Both the position numbers and the translations under genes were made by a program. From Xanthomonas sp. DAR 35659 (GTDB lineage Bacteria; Pseudomonadota; Gammaproteobacteria; Xanthomonadales; Xanthomonadaceae): a DNA stretch of 64,000 bases. The number at the start of each line of letters is the position of its first letter. Positions within the stretch are counted from its first letter, which is position 1. The stretch spans positions 5,260,001-5,324,000 of the forward strand of contig NZ_CP162488.1 of NCBI RefSeq assembly GCF_041242975.1, given 5' to 3'. This document shows positions 52,523-62,103 of this stretch, one piece after another. A model generated the notes under the pieces. The model was given only the letters and a program-made list of their open reading frames with translations. It did not search any database and was not told where the DNA came from.

Positions 52523-52616
52523 CGTCCGGCTTTGCCGGAGATGCGCCACCAACCGTTCTCCGGCTTCGGTCGGATTTTGAAGAGGCCCGTGCCTGGTGCG
52601 CGTGGCCTCTTTTTTT
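52523..52616 (+). ncRNA. Candidate small RNA between pyrF and the halogenase gene
   Basis: A region of about 94 nt lies between a good promoter and an intrinsic terminator. It starts with the hairpin TCCGGC-TTT-GCCGGA (52525-52539), continues with a C-rich single-stranded-looking part (CACCAACCGTTCTCC) and ends in the stem AGAGGCC/GGCCTCT followed by a T-run. No open reading frame of note is present on this strand. The layout (5' stem, C-rich middle, Rho-independent end) is common for Hfq-dependent small RNAs. The identity is unknown to me. Confidence 0.5.
52581..52616 (+). terminator. Intrinsic terminator of the candidate small RNA
   Basis: The stem AGAGGCC (52581-52587) pairs with GGCCTCT (52604-52610). 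The T-run from 52608 to 52616, interrupted only by C at 52609, follows directly. On the minus strand no T-run follows the hairpin, so it acts on plus-strand transcripts. Confidence 0.85.
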
Positions 52617-52636
52617 GGCTTGGCGCCGGGCAACGC

Positions 52637-54142
52637 TCAGCGCGGCGCGGCCGCGCAGTAGCGGTCGATGAAGGCCTGGTGCGGCGGCATCGCGTCCACG
52701 CAGTGGCCGATGGTCTGCTCGATGCTGGCGACGAAGCGTTCGATGTCCGCGCCTGGCACCTGGTCCACCAGCGGGTGGTAGCCGCGCGGCAGGATGCCCT
52801 GCCCGACCATGACCTGCACCCAGCTGATCTCGGCGAACATTTCCTCGGCGTTGCGGTAGAAGCGGCCGCTGTCGCGGAACAGGTCCAGGGTGGCCTGCAG
52901 TTCCGGGGTGATCGTCATGGCGCGGCACTGCCGCCAGAAGTCGCTGTCGTCGCGCTCGGTGGCGTGGTAGTGCAGCACCAGGAAATCGCGGATGCGGTCG
53001 AACTCGAAGGCGATGCGGTCGTTGTAGCGCTGCACCAGCACCGGGCTGATGCCCTCGCGCGGAAACAGCTCCAGCAGTTTGGAGATGCCGGACTGGATCA
53101 GATGGATGCTGGTCGATTCCAACGGCTCCATGAAGCCGCTGGCCAGGCCCAGCGCGACCACGTTGCGGTTCCATACCTGCTTGCGGCGCCCGGTGAGGAA
53201 GCGCAGCGGGCGCGGATCGGCCAGCGCCGGGCCGTCCAGGTTGGCCAGCAGCGTGGCCGCGGCCTCGTCGTCGCTGAGATGCGCGCTGGAATACACGTAG
53301 CCGTTGCCGGTGCGGTGCTGCAGCGGAATGCGCCACTGCCAGCCGACCGCGCGCGCGGTGGCGCGGGTATACGGCGTGGGCGGGCCGACCTTGGCGCAGG
53401 GCACGGCGAGCGCGCGGTCGCACGGCAGCCAGTGGCTGAAATCGTGATAGCCGGTATGCAGCGCCTGCTCGATCAGCAGGCCGCGGAAACCGGAGCAGTC
53501 GATGAACAGGTCGCCGGCGACGACCTCACCGGAGGCCAGGCGCACCGACGCCACGTTGCCCGATTCCGGATGCAGCTGGACCTCCTCGACGATGCCTTCG
53601 CGCCGGGTCACCCCGCGCTGCTCGGAATAGCGGCGCAGGAACGCCGCGTACAGCGCCGCGTCGAAATGGTAGGCATAGGCGATGTTGGCCAACGGCGACG
53701 TGGGCGGCGCATCGCTGGCCGAGGTCATGAACTTGCCGCGCTTGGCGGCCACGGTATTGAGCGTGTAGGCGCCCAACGGCTTGGCCTTGCCGGCCAACGC
53801 CAATTTGAACCAGTACTGCTGGAACGGCAGCAGCCCCAGCGGATGCCCGATCTCGGTGCCGAAGCCATGCACGTAGGACGTGCCCGGCCGCAGCCAGTCG
53901 ACGAACTCGATGCCGAGCTTGAAGCTGCCCTGGGTCTGGCGCACGAACTCGGCCTCGTCGATGCCGAGCAGGTTGTTGAAGGCCTTGATGTGCGGCACGG
54001 TGGCCTCGCCGACGCCGACGATGCCGATCTGTTCGGACTCGATCAGGGTGATGCGGTAGGCCGGACCGAGCACGCGCGCCAGCGCGGCGGCGGCCATCCA
54101 GCCGGCGGTGCCGCCACCGACGATGACCAGGTTGGTAAGCAT
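52637..54142 (-). CDS. Flavin-dependent (tryptophan-type) halogenase
   Basis: The 501-aa enzyme has the FAD-binding GGGTAGW (9-15), the halogenase WxWxIP motif as WQWRIP (268-273), the catalytic Lys75 (FKLGIEF, equal to Lys79 of PrnA) and the active-site Glu342 in LESTSIHLIQ. It should use FADH2, O2 and halide to halogenate an electron-rich ring. In Xanthomonas such enzymes accept indoles in vitro (mostly bromination, as recalled), while the natural substrate is unknown. The gene has an AT-rich leader of its own and a GGAAG ribosome-binding site. A TonB receptor and sugar-type regulator upstream suggest a shared uptake locus. Confidence 0.9.
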   Translation of the reverse strand: MLTNLVIVGGGTAGWMAAAALARVLGPAYRITLIESEQIGIVGVGEATVPHIKAFNNLLGIDEAEFVRQTQGSFKLGIEFVDWLRPGTSYVHGFGTEIGHPLGLLPFQQYWFKLALAGKAKPLGAYTLNTVAAKRGKFMTSASDAPPTSPLANIAYAYHFDAALYAAFLRRYSEQRGVTRREGIVEEVQLHPESGNVASVRLASGEVVAGDLFIDCSGFRGLLIEQALHTGYHDFSHWLPCDRALAVPCAKVGPPTPYTRATARAVGWQWRIPLQHRTGNGYVYSSAHLSDDEAAATLLANLDGPALADPRPLRFLTGRRKQVWNRNVVALGLASGFMEPLESTSIHLIQSGISKLLELFPREGISPVLVQRYNDRIAFEFDRIRDFLVLHYHATERDDSDFWRQCRAMTITPELQATLDLFRDSGRFYRNAEEMFAEISWVQVMVGQGILPRGYHPLVDQVPGADIERFVASIEQTIGHCVDAMPPHQAFIDRYCAAAPR

Positions 54143-54274
54143 ATTATTCTTCCATATTCAATGCTAACAGAAAAATTACCGGTTCTTAATATTCAAAAAC
54201 AGATCATCGCTCGTCATCCCGGCATTGGCATTGGGCCAACGTTGCGGCTGGCCATATTTATCAAGGACGGATAC

Positions 54275-54631
54275 ATGAGAAAGTCGATCGTTACGGCCAT
54301 TGCCCTGCTTGGAGTGGTTGCGTCGGGGTCATCGGTCGCTGCAAGCCCGGTACAAGGGATATTTCAGCAGGGGACGCTGCCCAAGTTCGCTGGCGTCCAG
54401 GCCGACATCTACATCACCGGCGGCGGCACCGTGGACTATGCAAGCAACTTCAATATCTTCGCGAACGGCCATTTTCTTTGCAGCACCCAAAACGAGTCCT
54501 ACAGCACGACGCCGATCAGGCATTGCAAGGCGGTGATCCCCAACCCCGGCACCTATACGATTTCGGCCACCGCCACCACGTCCGGACAAAACTTCATCCC
54601 GCCCGCCAACGCCATTGTCAATGTAGATTAG
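54275..54631 (+). CDS. Small secreted protein facing the halogenase and receptor
   Basis: The 118-aa protein starts at ATG 54275 with AAGGA upstream and has a signal peptide ending at SVAA-SP (about residue 24). The mature part is rich in beta-prone and small residues (DIYITGGGTVDYASNFNIFANG, TPIRHCKAVIPNPGTYTISATATT), with two Cys that may pair. It may be a small immunoglobulin-like fold. It is the only plus-strand gene in this locus, between the halogenase and TonB-receptor genes. No family recognised. Confidence 0.65.
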   Translation: MRKSIVTAIALLGVVASGSSVAASPVQGIFQQGTLPKFAGVQADIYITGGGTVDYASNFNIFANGHFLCSTQNESYSTTPIRHCKAVIPNPGTYTISATATTSGQNFIPPANAIVNVD

Positions 54632-54669
54632 AGCAGGCTTGTTTCGTTGCGGGATGATGGATGAAAAAC

Positions 54670-54701
54670 AAGACGCGCATGGCATTGGCCATGCGCGTCT
54701 T
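54670..54701 (-). terminator. Terminator of the Oar-like receptor gene
   Basis: A perfect 14-bp inverted repeat (AAGACGCGCATGGC at 54670-54683 and its complement at 54688-54701) with a 4-nt loop lies 11 bp after the receptor stop. On the minus strand it is followed by GTTTTTC. It may also end the small plus-strand gene, although no T-run follows on that side. Confidence 0.85.
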
Positions 54702-54712
54702 GCATTGGACCA

Positions 54713-57700
54713 TCAGAACTTGGCGCCGATTTCAAAAGTTACAGTGCGCGGCACATAGTTGATCTCACCCGTCTTGTTGATGGTGATGTCCGGATCGAAG
54801 CGTCCTTCGCTACCCCAGCCGTTGTAGACATACGACGAGTAGTTCTTGAAGTTGAAGGCGTTGAGCAGATTGATACGCGCCGACAACTTGAAGTCGTTGT
54901 ACACGGTGAAGTCCTTGCTCGCCTGGAAATCGACCGTGCGATAGCCCCAGATCTTGCCGCCGACCAGGAACTTGCCGCTGCCCGGCGGAGTGACGCCGAC
55001 CTGCTGGCAGGTGCCGCCATCCGGCTCGACGAAGCCGTAGCACGCGATTTCGTTGACAGGATCCGGGGTGGCAAGCACCACCTTGGCGCCGAAGGTCACG
55101 CCCCACGGGCCATCGATCGAGCCGGAGGCGACGAAGCGATGCGTCGGCGTGGCATCGGACTTCACGAAGCGATAGCCGCGAATGGTCGGCTTGTCGAACG
55201 CGTAGGGCTCGTCGATCTTGCGGTTCTGACGCGCGTTGGTGTGGGTGTAGGACAGCGTCAGGCCCCAGCCCGATTCCTTGGTGTAGGGCTTTTCCGCCGA
55301 CAGCAGCACCTGGCTGCTGCGCTGTTCCAGGCCATTGTTGCCGAGGATCGTGTTCTGGTAGCCGGGCACCGGCTCGCCCCAGGGCAGATCGCCGTTCTGG
55401 AAGTACGAGCCATCCGGATACCGGTTGATCAACGACATCACGAAACCGTCGTAGCTGAGCACGCGCTGGAAGGTCACGTCGGTCAGCCAGTCGCCGACCT
55501 GGTTGCTGATGCCGAGGCTGTACTGGTCGCTGTACGGGGTCTTGATGTGATTGTTGAAGATGAACAGTTCGGCGCTGCCGCTGACGCCGGGGATGGTGTT
55601 CAGCTGGTCGACGCCCTGCAGATAGCGCGGATCCCATGCCACGCAGGTACGGTCGTCGCGGTAGCACTGACCGGTAGCGGGGTTCTCGAAATACACCGCG
55701 ACCGGCGACAAGGCCGCCTTGCTGGTTTCCAGCGCCAGCTGCTCGAACAGATTGCGGTCGTAGGACCGCGCCGCGCCGCCGTGCAGGACGGCGGTCTCGT
55801 CGCCGAAGAAGTCGTAGGAGAAGCCCAGGCGCGGCGCCCACGCGTCCTTGAAGTTCTTGCGGTTCTTGCCGGTGCTGATGTAGTCGGCGACATTGATGCC
55901 GCTGGGCAGCAGTCGGTCGGCCCACGGATGGCCCGGGTTCTCCGGATCGTCGGCGTACAGGGCGTTGACGAATGCCGGAGACGTGACGAAATCGGTGTAG
56001 GCCGGGGTGTCCTCGTAGTCGTAACGCACGCCGATGTTGATCATCAGCTTGTCGGTGGCGGCCCAGTCGTCCTGGATATAGATTCCGTACTGCTTGGACG
56101 GAGACTTCACCGTGGCCTTCTGCCCAGGCGTGTTGTACGGCGCAACGAAATCCACCCGGTACGGGGTGGCGGCGACACCATTGGCATCGACGGAATAGGC
56201 GAACTGCGGGTTCACCGCGGCCGCGTCCTGCGAGGTCAGTTCGACGTCCTTGTAATTGACGCCCATCTTGATGGTGTGGTCGCCATGCCATTCGAAGCTG
56301 GTGAAGGTCAGATCGTTCTGCAGGAACCAACCCTTCTGGCTCTTTCGCTGCACGCTGAGGCCGCCGGCCGAGCCGGTATTCAAGAAGGTGTACTCGTCCA
56401 CATCGTCGGAACCGGGACGTGGCGCCAGATACTTGTAGATGATGCCGTTGCCCAAGGTCTTGGCGGTCGGGCTGTTCTCCGAATTCTCGGTGCCCACGAT
56501 CAACTCGTTGTACCAGTTGTCGGCGCTGTGCTGCCAGCGCAGGTTGGTCCGCTTGTCCTTGTTGAACTTGTTGGTGGCCTGCTCCAGCGTGTTGACGCCG
56601 CCGACGTTGGCGATCTGCGTCTCGTCGCGGTACAGGGTGCTCAACTCGATGCGGTCGCGATCGGTCGGCTCGAAGTCGATCTTGCCGAAGATCAGGTCCT
56701 CTTTGAACGGCATGTTCGCCGCGCCAATCTGGCTCGCCAGATTGGCCGGCAAGAAGCCGATGAAGGGCTGCGCGGAGGCATCGGCCTGCACGCTCTTGGG
56801 CGCCACGTTCTCCTTGCCCTCGTAGGCGACGAAGAAGTGCATGCGGTCCTGGATGATCGGGCCACCCAGCGCGAAGCCGTATTCCTTGGTCTGCGAGTCG
56901 ATCTTGCCCTTGTCTTCGTCCGGACGCTTCTCGCGCAGATCCTGGTCGGTGTAGCGGAAGAAGGCTTCGCCGTGGAACTCGTTGGTGCCGGACTTGGTCG
57001 CCGCGGTGATCGCCGCGCCGCTGACCTGGCCGTACTCGGCCTTGTAGTTGGAGGTGATGACCTTGTATTCGCCGATCGCCAACTGCGGGAACGGATTGCC
57101 CTGCGTGTCGGCCTGGCCGGCGATGCCGCCGCTGCGCACATAGCTCTTCTGACCGACGCCGTCGATGTACAGGTTGCTGGCGCTGGCGTTGGAGGCGCCG
57201 CCGCGCAGCTTGGTATTCCCGTTGCCATCGATCTGGAACACCATGCCCGGCACGGTGTCGGCGAACTCGAGGAAGTTGCGCGTGGCCTGCGGCAACTGCT
57301 GGATCTGGCGCAGCGAAACGACGTTGCCGACCTCGGAGGTCTTCACGTCCTTCAGCGACGGCGGCGCGGTGACGTTGATCGTGCCCAGCGTGGTCGCATC
57401 GCCGCCCGAGGCGGTCGCGGTGCCGGCATCGAGATCGAGCGTGGACGAGGACGCGACCTGCAGCGTGACCGTCTTGGTGACGCCGTTGGCCTCGACCTTG
57501 TAGGTGCCCGGCGGCAGGCCGACGACGGTGTAGTTGCCGTTGGCGCCGACCGGCGCGCGCCGCACCGAGCCGGTGGCGATGTTGGTGACGGTGACCTCGG
57601 TGCCGGCCTGCGCCGAGGCGACCTGGCCGCGCAGGGTCGCGGTGCTGGACTGCGCCATCGCCGGCATCGCCGCGAACAGGCTGGTGGCCAGCGCGCAGCA

Positions 57701-57748
57701 CAGCAGGCTGCGTGCGGGCAGGTTGGAAGCGGAACGCTTGTTCTTCAT
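54713..57748 (-). CDS. Oar-like TonB-dependent receptor with carboxypeptidase-regulatory N-domain
   Basis: The 1011-aa outer-membrane protein has a signal peptide ending at AMAQ (about residue 33). An Ig-like carboxypeptidase-regulatory domain follows (about 34-105; ATLRGQVASAQAGTEVTVTN, VGLPPGTYKVEANG). The plug has SLRQIQQLPQATRNFLEFADTVPGM and DGNGNTKLRGGASNASASNLYIDG, followed by a large barrel that ends TFEIGAKF. Oar-like receptors import or display large substrates such as glycans or peptides. The LacI regulator upstream and the glycosidase gene beyond it point to a carbohydrate. It is closed off by a strong terminator, so the halogenase is transcribed separately. Confidence 0.9.
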   Translation of the reverse strand: MKNKRSASNLPARSLLCCALATSLFAAMPAMAQSSTATLRGQVASAQAGTEVTVTNIATGSVRRAPVGANGNYTVVGLPPGTYKVEANGVTKTVTLQVASSSTLDLDAGTATASGGDATTLGTINVTAPPSLKDVKTSEVGNVVSLRQIQQLPQATRNFLEFADTVPGMVFQIDGNGNTKLRGGASNASASNLYIDGVGQKSYVRSGGIAGQADTQGNPFPQLAIGEYKVITSNYKAEYGQVSGAAITAATKSGTNEFHGEAFFRYTDQDLREKRPDEDKGKIDSQTKEYGFALGGPIIQDRMHFFVAYEGKENVAPKSVQADASAQPFIGFLPANLASQIGAANMPFKEDLIFGKIDFEPTDRDRIELSTLYRDETQIANVGGVNTLEQATNKFNKDKRTNLRWQHSADNWYNELIVGTENSENSPTAKTLGNGIIYKYLAPRPGSDDVDEYTFLNTGSAGGLSVQRKSQKGWFLQNDLTFTSFEWHGDHTIKMGVNYKDVELTSQDAAAVNPQFAYSVDANGVAATPYRVDFVAPYNTPGQKATVKSPSKQYGIYIQDDWAATDKLMINIGVRYDYEDTPAYTDFVTSPAFVNALYADDPENPGHPWADRLLPSGINVADYISTGKNRKNFKDAWAPRLGFSYDFFGDETAVLHGGAARSYDRNLFEQLALETSKAALSPVAVYFENPATGQCYRDDRTCVAWDPRYLQGVDQLNTIPGVSGSAELFIFNNHIKTPYSDQYSLGISNQVGDWLTDVTFQRVLSYDGFVMSLINRYPDGSYFQNGDLPWGEPVPGYQNTILGNNGLEQRSSQVLLSAEKPYTKESGWGLTLSYTHTNARQNRKIDEPYAFDKPTIRGYRFVKSDATPTHRFVASGSIDGPWGVTFGAKVVLATPDPVNEIACYGFVEPDGGTCQQVGVTPPGSGKFLVGGKIWGYRTVDFQASKDFTVYNDFKLSARINLLNAFNFKNYSSYVYNGWGSEGRFDPDITINKTGEINYVPRTVTFEIGAKF

Positions 57749-57837
57749 GACAGTACCCCTCCCAGGGTGGTAAACGGGATCATGCGTGCTTTCTTCTAGT
57801 TGGAGTGGAACGGTGGTGATGCGGCGGGTCGGCGTGG

Positions 57838-58890
57838 TCAGTCCATGGCGGTTCCTCGCTGGACACTGGACGCACGGACGATCAATTGCGGAGCGATATC
57901 GGTGGACGGGGGCGCCGTGGCGGTCTGCGGCTCCAGCGCGGCGAGCAGCAGCTGCATCGCGCGCGCGCCGAAGCCGGCGATGTCCACCCGCATCGTGGTC
58001 AGCGCCGGGTGCACGTAGCGCGCCATCGGCACATCGTCGAAACCGGCCAGGGCGATGTCCTCGGGCACGCGCAGGCCGGCATGGGTGAAGGCGAACAGGC
58101 AGCCGAGCGCCATCATGTCGTTGGCCGCGAACACCACGTCCGGGCGCTCGCCCTGCAGCAGCGCCTGACCGGCGCGGTATCCGGAGGCTTCGTCGAAATC
58201 GCCCGGCAGTACCTGCGGCGGGATCTGCGGCGCTTGCGCCTGCAGTTCGTCGCGGTAGCCGCGCAGGCGTTCGCGCGCATCGAAGTTGTCGTCGGGCCCG
58301 GCGATGAAGGCGATGCGGCGGTGGCCGCTGTCGAGCAGGTGGCGGGTCATCGCGCGCGCGCCGCCGTAGTTGTCGACGTTGAGCACCTGGGTGTCGGCGA
58401 TGCGCTCGGCGCAGTTCATCAGCACCGCCGGCAGGGCGCCGGGCAGCAGTTCGATCGCCTCGTCGGCGCCGCCGCCCAGATAAGGCGACATGATCAGCAG
58501 GCCGTCCACGCGCCCGGGCATGCGCCGCACCGCCAGGCGCTGCTCCTCCGGCTCGCCGTGGTAGCTGGACACCAGCAGGTGCAGGCCGCGCTCGCGCGCC
58601 ACGGTATCGATGCCGCGGATCAGTTCGGAGAAGAACTCGCCGTGCAGGTCGGGCAGGACCACGCCGATGGTGTGGGTGCGGCGGCTGCTGAGGCTGCGCG
58701 CGGCATGGTGCGGCACGTAGTGCAAGGTGCGCGCGGCTTCCAGCACGCGCGCGCGCACCGGTTCGGCCACGTGCTGGTGGCCGTTCATGGTGCGCGACAC
58801 CGTCGCCACCGAGACGTTGGCCAGGCGCGCCACGTCCTTGATGGTGATGCTGGCGCGCTGTTCGGGCGCGGGCGCGGTGCGTGGATTCAC
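57838..58890 (-). CDS. LacI-family transcriptional regulator
   Basis: The 350-aa regulator has an N-terminal HTH (ITIKDVARLANVSVATVSRTMNGHQHVAEPVRARVLEAA) with the LacI hinge YVPHHAARSLSSRRTHTIGV. The periplasmic-binding-protein-like effector domain contains VLPDLHGEFFSELIRGID, HRRIAFIAGP and IALAGFDDVPMARYVHPALTTM. It would bind a sugar or sugar derivative in the cytoplasm. The start is GTG 58890, overlapping the glycosidase stop by 4 bp. The likely operator is the 14-bp palindrome at 62104-62117 ahead of the operon, giving autoregulation. Confidence 0.9.
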   Translation of the reverse strand: MNPRTAPAPEQRASITIKDVARLANVSVATVSRTMNGHQHVAEPVRARVLEAARTLHYVPHHAARSLSSRRTHTIGVVLPDLHGEFFSELIRGIDTVARERGLHLLVSSYHGEPEEQRLAVRRMPGRVDGLLIMSPYLGGGADEAIELLPGALPAVLMNCAERIADTQVLNVDNYGGARAMTRHLLDSGHRRIAFIAGPDDNFDARERLRGYRDELQAQAPQIPPQVLPGDFDEASGYRAGQALLQGERPDVVFAANDMMALGCLFAFTHAGLRVPEDIALAGFDDVPMARYVHPALTTMRVDIAGFGARAMQLLLAALEPQTATAPPSTDIAPQLIVRASSVQRGTAMD

Positions 58891-61800
58891 CAGCGTGCCT
58901 CCAGGGTCCGGAACGGCTTGCCCAGGGTCACGCCGCTGGCGTCGTAGGCGTCGATGCGGCGGCCGTCCACGCGCAGCTGCGCCGGACGCGTGCGCGACGG
59001 CCACACCACGCGCACCGCGGTGCCCGCGCGCAGCCCGGCGCCGAGGTCGATGCGCAAGGTCTGCTCGCGCTGGCGCGCGCGCATGCTCAGCTGGCCGTAG
59101 GCGGTGGGCAGGCGTTGCACCGACAGGCCCTCGCCCTCGACCCAGGCCGGCGGCGCGCCCGGCAGCAGCACCAGCGCGTCGTCGCCTTCGTGCATCAGCA
59201 TGCCGAACAGGGTGCGCGCGTACTCGGCGCCGATCCAGGTATGCGGCATGTCGCCGAGGTAGCGCGGGAAGCGCAGCCGCGACTGCACCACCTCGGCCAG
59301 CACCTGCCATTCCAGCGGACGGCGGTCGCGCAGCATGTCCTGCAGCAGTTCGTCGGCGACCTGCGGCTGGTCCAGGTGCACGTAGGTCAGCACGTTGCGC
59401 ATCTCGTACGGCGAATACGCCCACAGCGCGTTGGGCTGCTTGCGCTTGCGCACGTCCTCCAGGTAGCGCGCGAAGGTGGTGCGCAGCGCCTGCTCCGGCA
59501 GCAGGTCCTGCTGGCCGGTGGGATCCAACGCGATCGACACGCTGCTCGGATCGCCGTCGCCCAGGTCGGCGGCGGCCGGGATGAAGTCGGCGCCCTTCCA
59601 GGCCATCGTGGCGCGGATCGAGGCGGCCAGCGAGGTGCGCAGCGCGGCGTACTGTTCGCGCGCCCAGGCCGCAGTCCGCGCATCGCCCAGCGACTCGGCC
59701 AGCCACGCGCCGTCGTGCCAGCCCTTCAGCGCCCAGTAGTCGTCCCAATAGCTATGCGTGGGGCTGGAGTAGCCTTCGTGGCTGATCGACGGCGCCAGGA
59801 TGCCGCGGAAGCGCTCCGGCGCCGGCTGCTCGGCCATGTAGCCGGGCACCAGGGTGCGTTCGCGCAGCTGCTGCATGAACTGCATCGCCAGCTTCACCTT
59901 CGGCAGGTAGGCGCGCACGCTCTCCGGGCCGCCGTCCAGGCGCGCCACGTCGGCGACCAGGGTGATGTACTCGCCCTGGCTGTCGTATTCCAGGTCCGAG
60001 CCGAAGCCGTCGTTGACGCTGCCGTCGTCGTTGAGGATCGGCGACACCAATCCGTTCGGATGCACGGCGTGGTCGCTGTACCACTGCAGGTAGTCGCGCG
60101 CGACCTTGGCCTGGCCCATGCGTAGCAGCACCGCCGAGGTGGCCATGCCGTCGCGGATGAAGGAGCGGTTGTAGTTGCGCGGGCCGGGCTGCATCGCCGG
60201 GCCGGTCTGGTTGATCAGCATGTACGCGGCCTGCGCGCGCAGCATGTCGACCAGGCTGGGGTCGGGCAGGCTCAGGCCGACGTTGCCCAGGCGCTGCTGC
60301 CAGTCCGCCGAGGCCTGCTCGGCCAGCGCGTCGAAGCTGCGTCCCGCATCGCCGCGGCCGCTGGTCAGCAGCGCGGCGCGGTCCAGCGGTGGCGCCGGCG
60401 GAAGCCGGCCCTGCTTGTCGGCACTGGCGGTGCCGAGCGGGAACGCCAGCACCACGTCCTGCTGCGCCCCCGGCGCCAGCGTCACCGCATAGTTCAGCAT
60501 CCCCGCGGCCAGCCCATCGGCGTCGTGCGCCTGGCGTTGCGCCGGCAGCGTGCCGGCGGCGACGTGGCGGGTGATCTCGGTCTCCCCGTGCGCGCCGAAC
60601 GCCGCGGCACCGGCGCCGCTGGGCGCGCTCAGCGATTCCAGCAGCACGCGGCCGTTGACGCGCACCGCGGCATCCTCGATCGCCACGTCGTGGATCGGCG
60701 AAAGGCCGCCGTTCTGCCACGGTGGATTCATCTGCATCGGCCGCACCAGCAGCGACAGCGTGCCGCTGACCGGGGTGTTGCCGGTGTTGCGCAGGCGATG
60801 GCGCAGGAGCGTGACCGGCTGGCCGTTGCGTTCGATCGCGAAGGTCTCGCTGCGCAATTCCAGCCCCGGCTGCGGCGACCAGCGCACCGACGGCATCGGT
60901 TTCCAGCCGTCGCGCAGCGCATGCGTCAGCGCGTGGCCGTCGGCGCCGGCGGCGGTGCCGGACGCATCGCGCCACAGCGGCTGCACCAGCGGCGCGCCCT
61001 TCCACGCTTCCAGGTTGCCGTATTCGTCGAAGATCGACTTCTGCCGGCCGGCATGGATGCCGACCGCGGTCCAATAGGTCTGCTGCATGTGCAGCGAGGC
61101 CGGGAACAGCGCGCGCGTGGCGCCGCGCTGCGCGGCGACCTGGTAGCGCTGCATCGGCGTCATCAGCGCCTTGGGTCCGAGCAGGCGCAGGCGGCGCAGC
61201 ACCGGGGCGACGCCGCCGGGCGCGGCCTCCACGCGCAGGCGCAGCGCGCGCGCCTGCACCGGCGCGGTGCCGGCCAGGATGGCGCTGTCGCTCTGCCCGG
61301 CCAGCGGATCCTCGGCCAGCGTGCTCCAGCGGCCGGCGGCATCGCGCGCCTGCAGTTGCGCCGCGCCGTGGACGCCGGCGAATTCGACGATCAGGCCGGC
61401 GCTGGCGAGCGGGCGCGGGAAGGCGATGTCCAATTGCCGCGCCTGCGCGCCCTTGCCGGGCATCGCGACCGCCGCGCCGCCCTGCCACAGCGCGGCCGCG
61501 TCGGCCACCGACAGGCCTTGCAGGCGCGCACTCGCCGCTTCGCCCAGCGGCGCCATCTCGTAGATCGACACGCCCCAGTCGGCGCTGCGCTCGGGACTGG
61601 CCAGGCGCAGATAGCGCGCGCTGCGGGGCGCGAAGAACAGGGTCTCGCTGCCGCCCAGGGAATCGGTCATGGTGTAGACCGTGTCCCAGCGCTGGCCGTC
61701 GCTGGAGACCTGCACCAGGTAGCCTTCCGGATTGGCGGTGTCCCATTGCAACTGCACGCCGCCGATCCGCGCCTGGCGCCCCAGGTCGATCTGGAACCAG

Positions 61801-62075
61801 TGTCCGGGAGTGAAGGCGCCGCCGGTGCGCGTAGTGGCATCGCCGTCGATCAGGTACGCGATCGCCTGCGCCTTGACCTGGCTGGAGGAGCTGGAGGCGC
61901 GCCATGCATCGCGCGGCGGCAGGCCGCCGTCTTGCGCCTGCGCTGGCAGCACCATGGCGCAGGCGCACAGGAGACCGGCCAGGGCCAAGCCACGTCGGCC
62001 AATGCCGCCGTGACCCAGCGCTCGAAAGATGTCGGACCTGTATCGCACTGGGACCCCCGTCCAGTACCACCTCAT
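58887..62075 (-). CDS. Exported discoidin-domain six-hairpin glycosidase-like protein
   Basis: The 1062-aa protein has a signal peptide near the start (GLALAGLLCACAMVLPAQAQ). An F5/8-type C (discoidin) domain follows (about 60-165: AIAYLIDGDATTRTGGAFTPGHWFQIDLG), then beta-rich segments. The C-terminal half is an alpha/alpha six-hairpin barrel with NYNRSFIRDGMATSAVLL, LEYDSQGEYITL and THSYWDDYWALKGWHDG, typical of GH15/GH63/debranching-like enzymes. It probably cleaves or trims a glycan in the periplasm. The substrate is unknown. ATG 62075 is used here; GTG 62048 with GGGGG upstream is an alternative. Earlier starts would overlap the operator. Confidence 0.8.
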   Translation of the reverse strand: MRWYWTGVPVRYRSDIFRALGHGGIGRRGLALAGLLCACAMVLPAQAQDGGLPPRDAWRASSSSSQVKAQAIAYLIDGDATTRTGGAFTPGHWFQIDLGRQARIGGVQLQWDTANPEGYLVQVSSDGQRWDTVYTMTDSLGGSETLFFAPRSARYLRLASPERSADWGVSIYEMAPLGEAASARLQGLSVADAAALWQGGAAVAMPGKGAQARQLDIAFPRPLASAGLIVEFAGVHGAAQLQARDAAGRWSTLAEDPLAGQSDSAILAGTAPVQARALRLRVEAAPGGVAPVLRRLRLLGPKALMTPMQRYQVAAQRGATRALFPASLHMQQTYWTAVGIHAGRQKSIFDEYGNLEAWKGAPLVQPLWRDASGTAAGADGHALTHALRDGWKPMPSVRWSPQPGLELRSETFAIERNGQPVTLLRHRLRNTGNTPVSGTLSLLVRPMQMNPPWQNGGLSPIHDVAIEDAAVRVNGRVLLESLSAPSGAGAAAFGAHGETEITRHVAAGTLPAQRQAHDADGLAAGMLNYAVTLAPGAQQDVVLAFPLGTASADKQGRLPPAPPLDRAALLTSGRGDAGRSFDALAEQASADWQQRLGNVGLSLPDPSLVDMLRAQAAYMLINQTGPAMQPGPRNYNRSFIRDGMATSAVLLRMGQAKVARDYLQWYSDHAVHPNGLVSPILNDDGSVNDGFGSDLEYDSQGEYITLVADVARLDGGPESVRAYLPKVKLAMQFMQQLRERTLVPGYMAEQPAPERFRGILAPSISHEGYSSPTHSYWDDYWALKGWHDGAWLAESLGDARTAAWAREQYAALRTSLAASIRATMAWKGADFIPAAADLGDGDPSSVSIALDPTGQQDLLPEQALRTTFARYLEDVRKRKQPNALWAYSPYEMRNVLTYVHLDQPQVADELLQDMLRDRRPLEWQVLAEVVQSRLRFPRYLGDMPHTWIGAEYARTLFGMLMHEGDDALVLLPGAPPAWVEGEGLSVQRLPTAYGQLSMRARQREQTLRIDLGAGLRAGTAVRVVWPSRTRPAQLRVDGRRIDAYDASGVTLGKPFRTLEARW

Positions 62076-62103
62076 GCCGAGGTGGGCGGACGTTAACAGC
62101 AAC

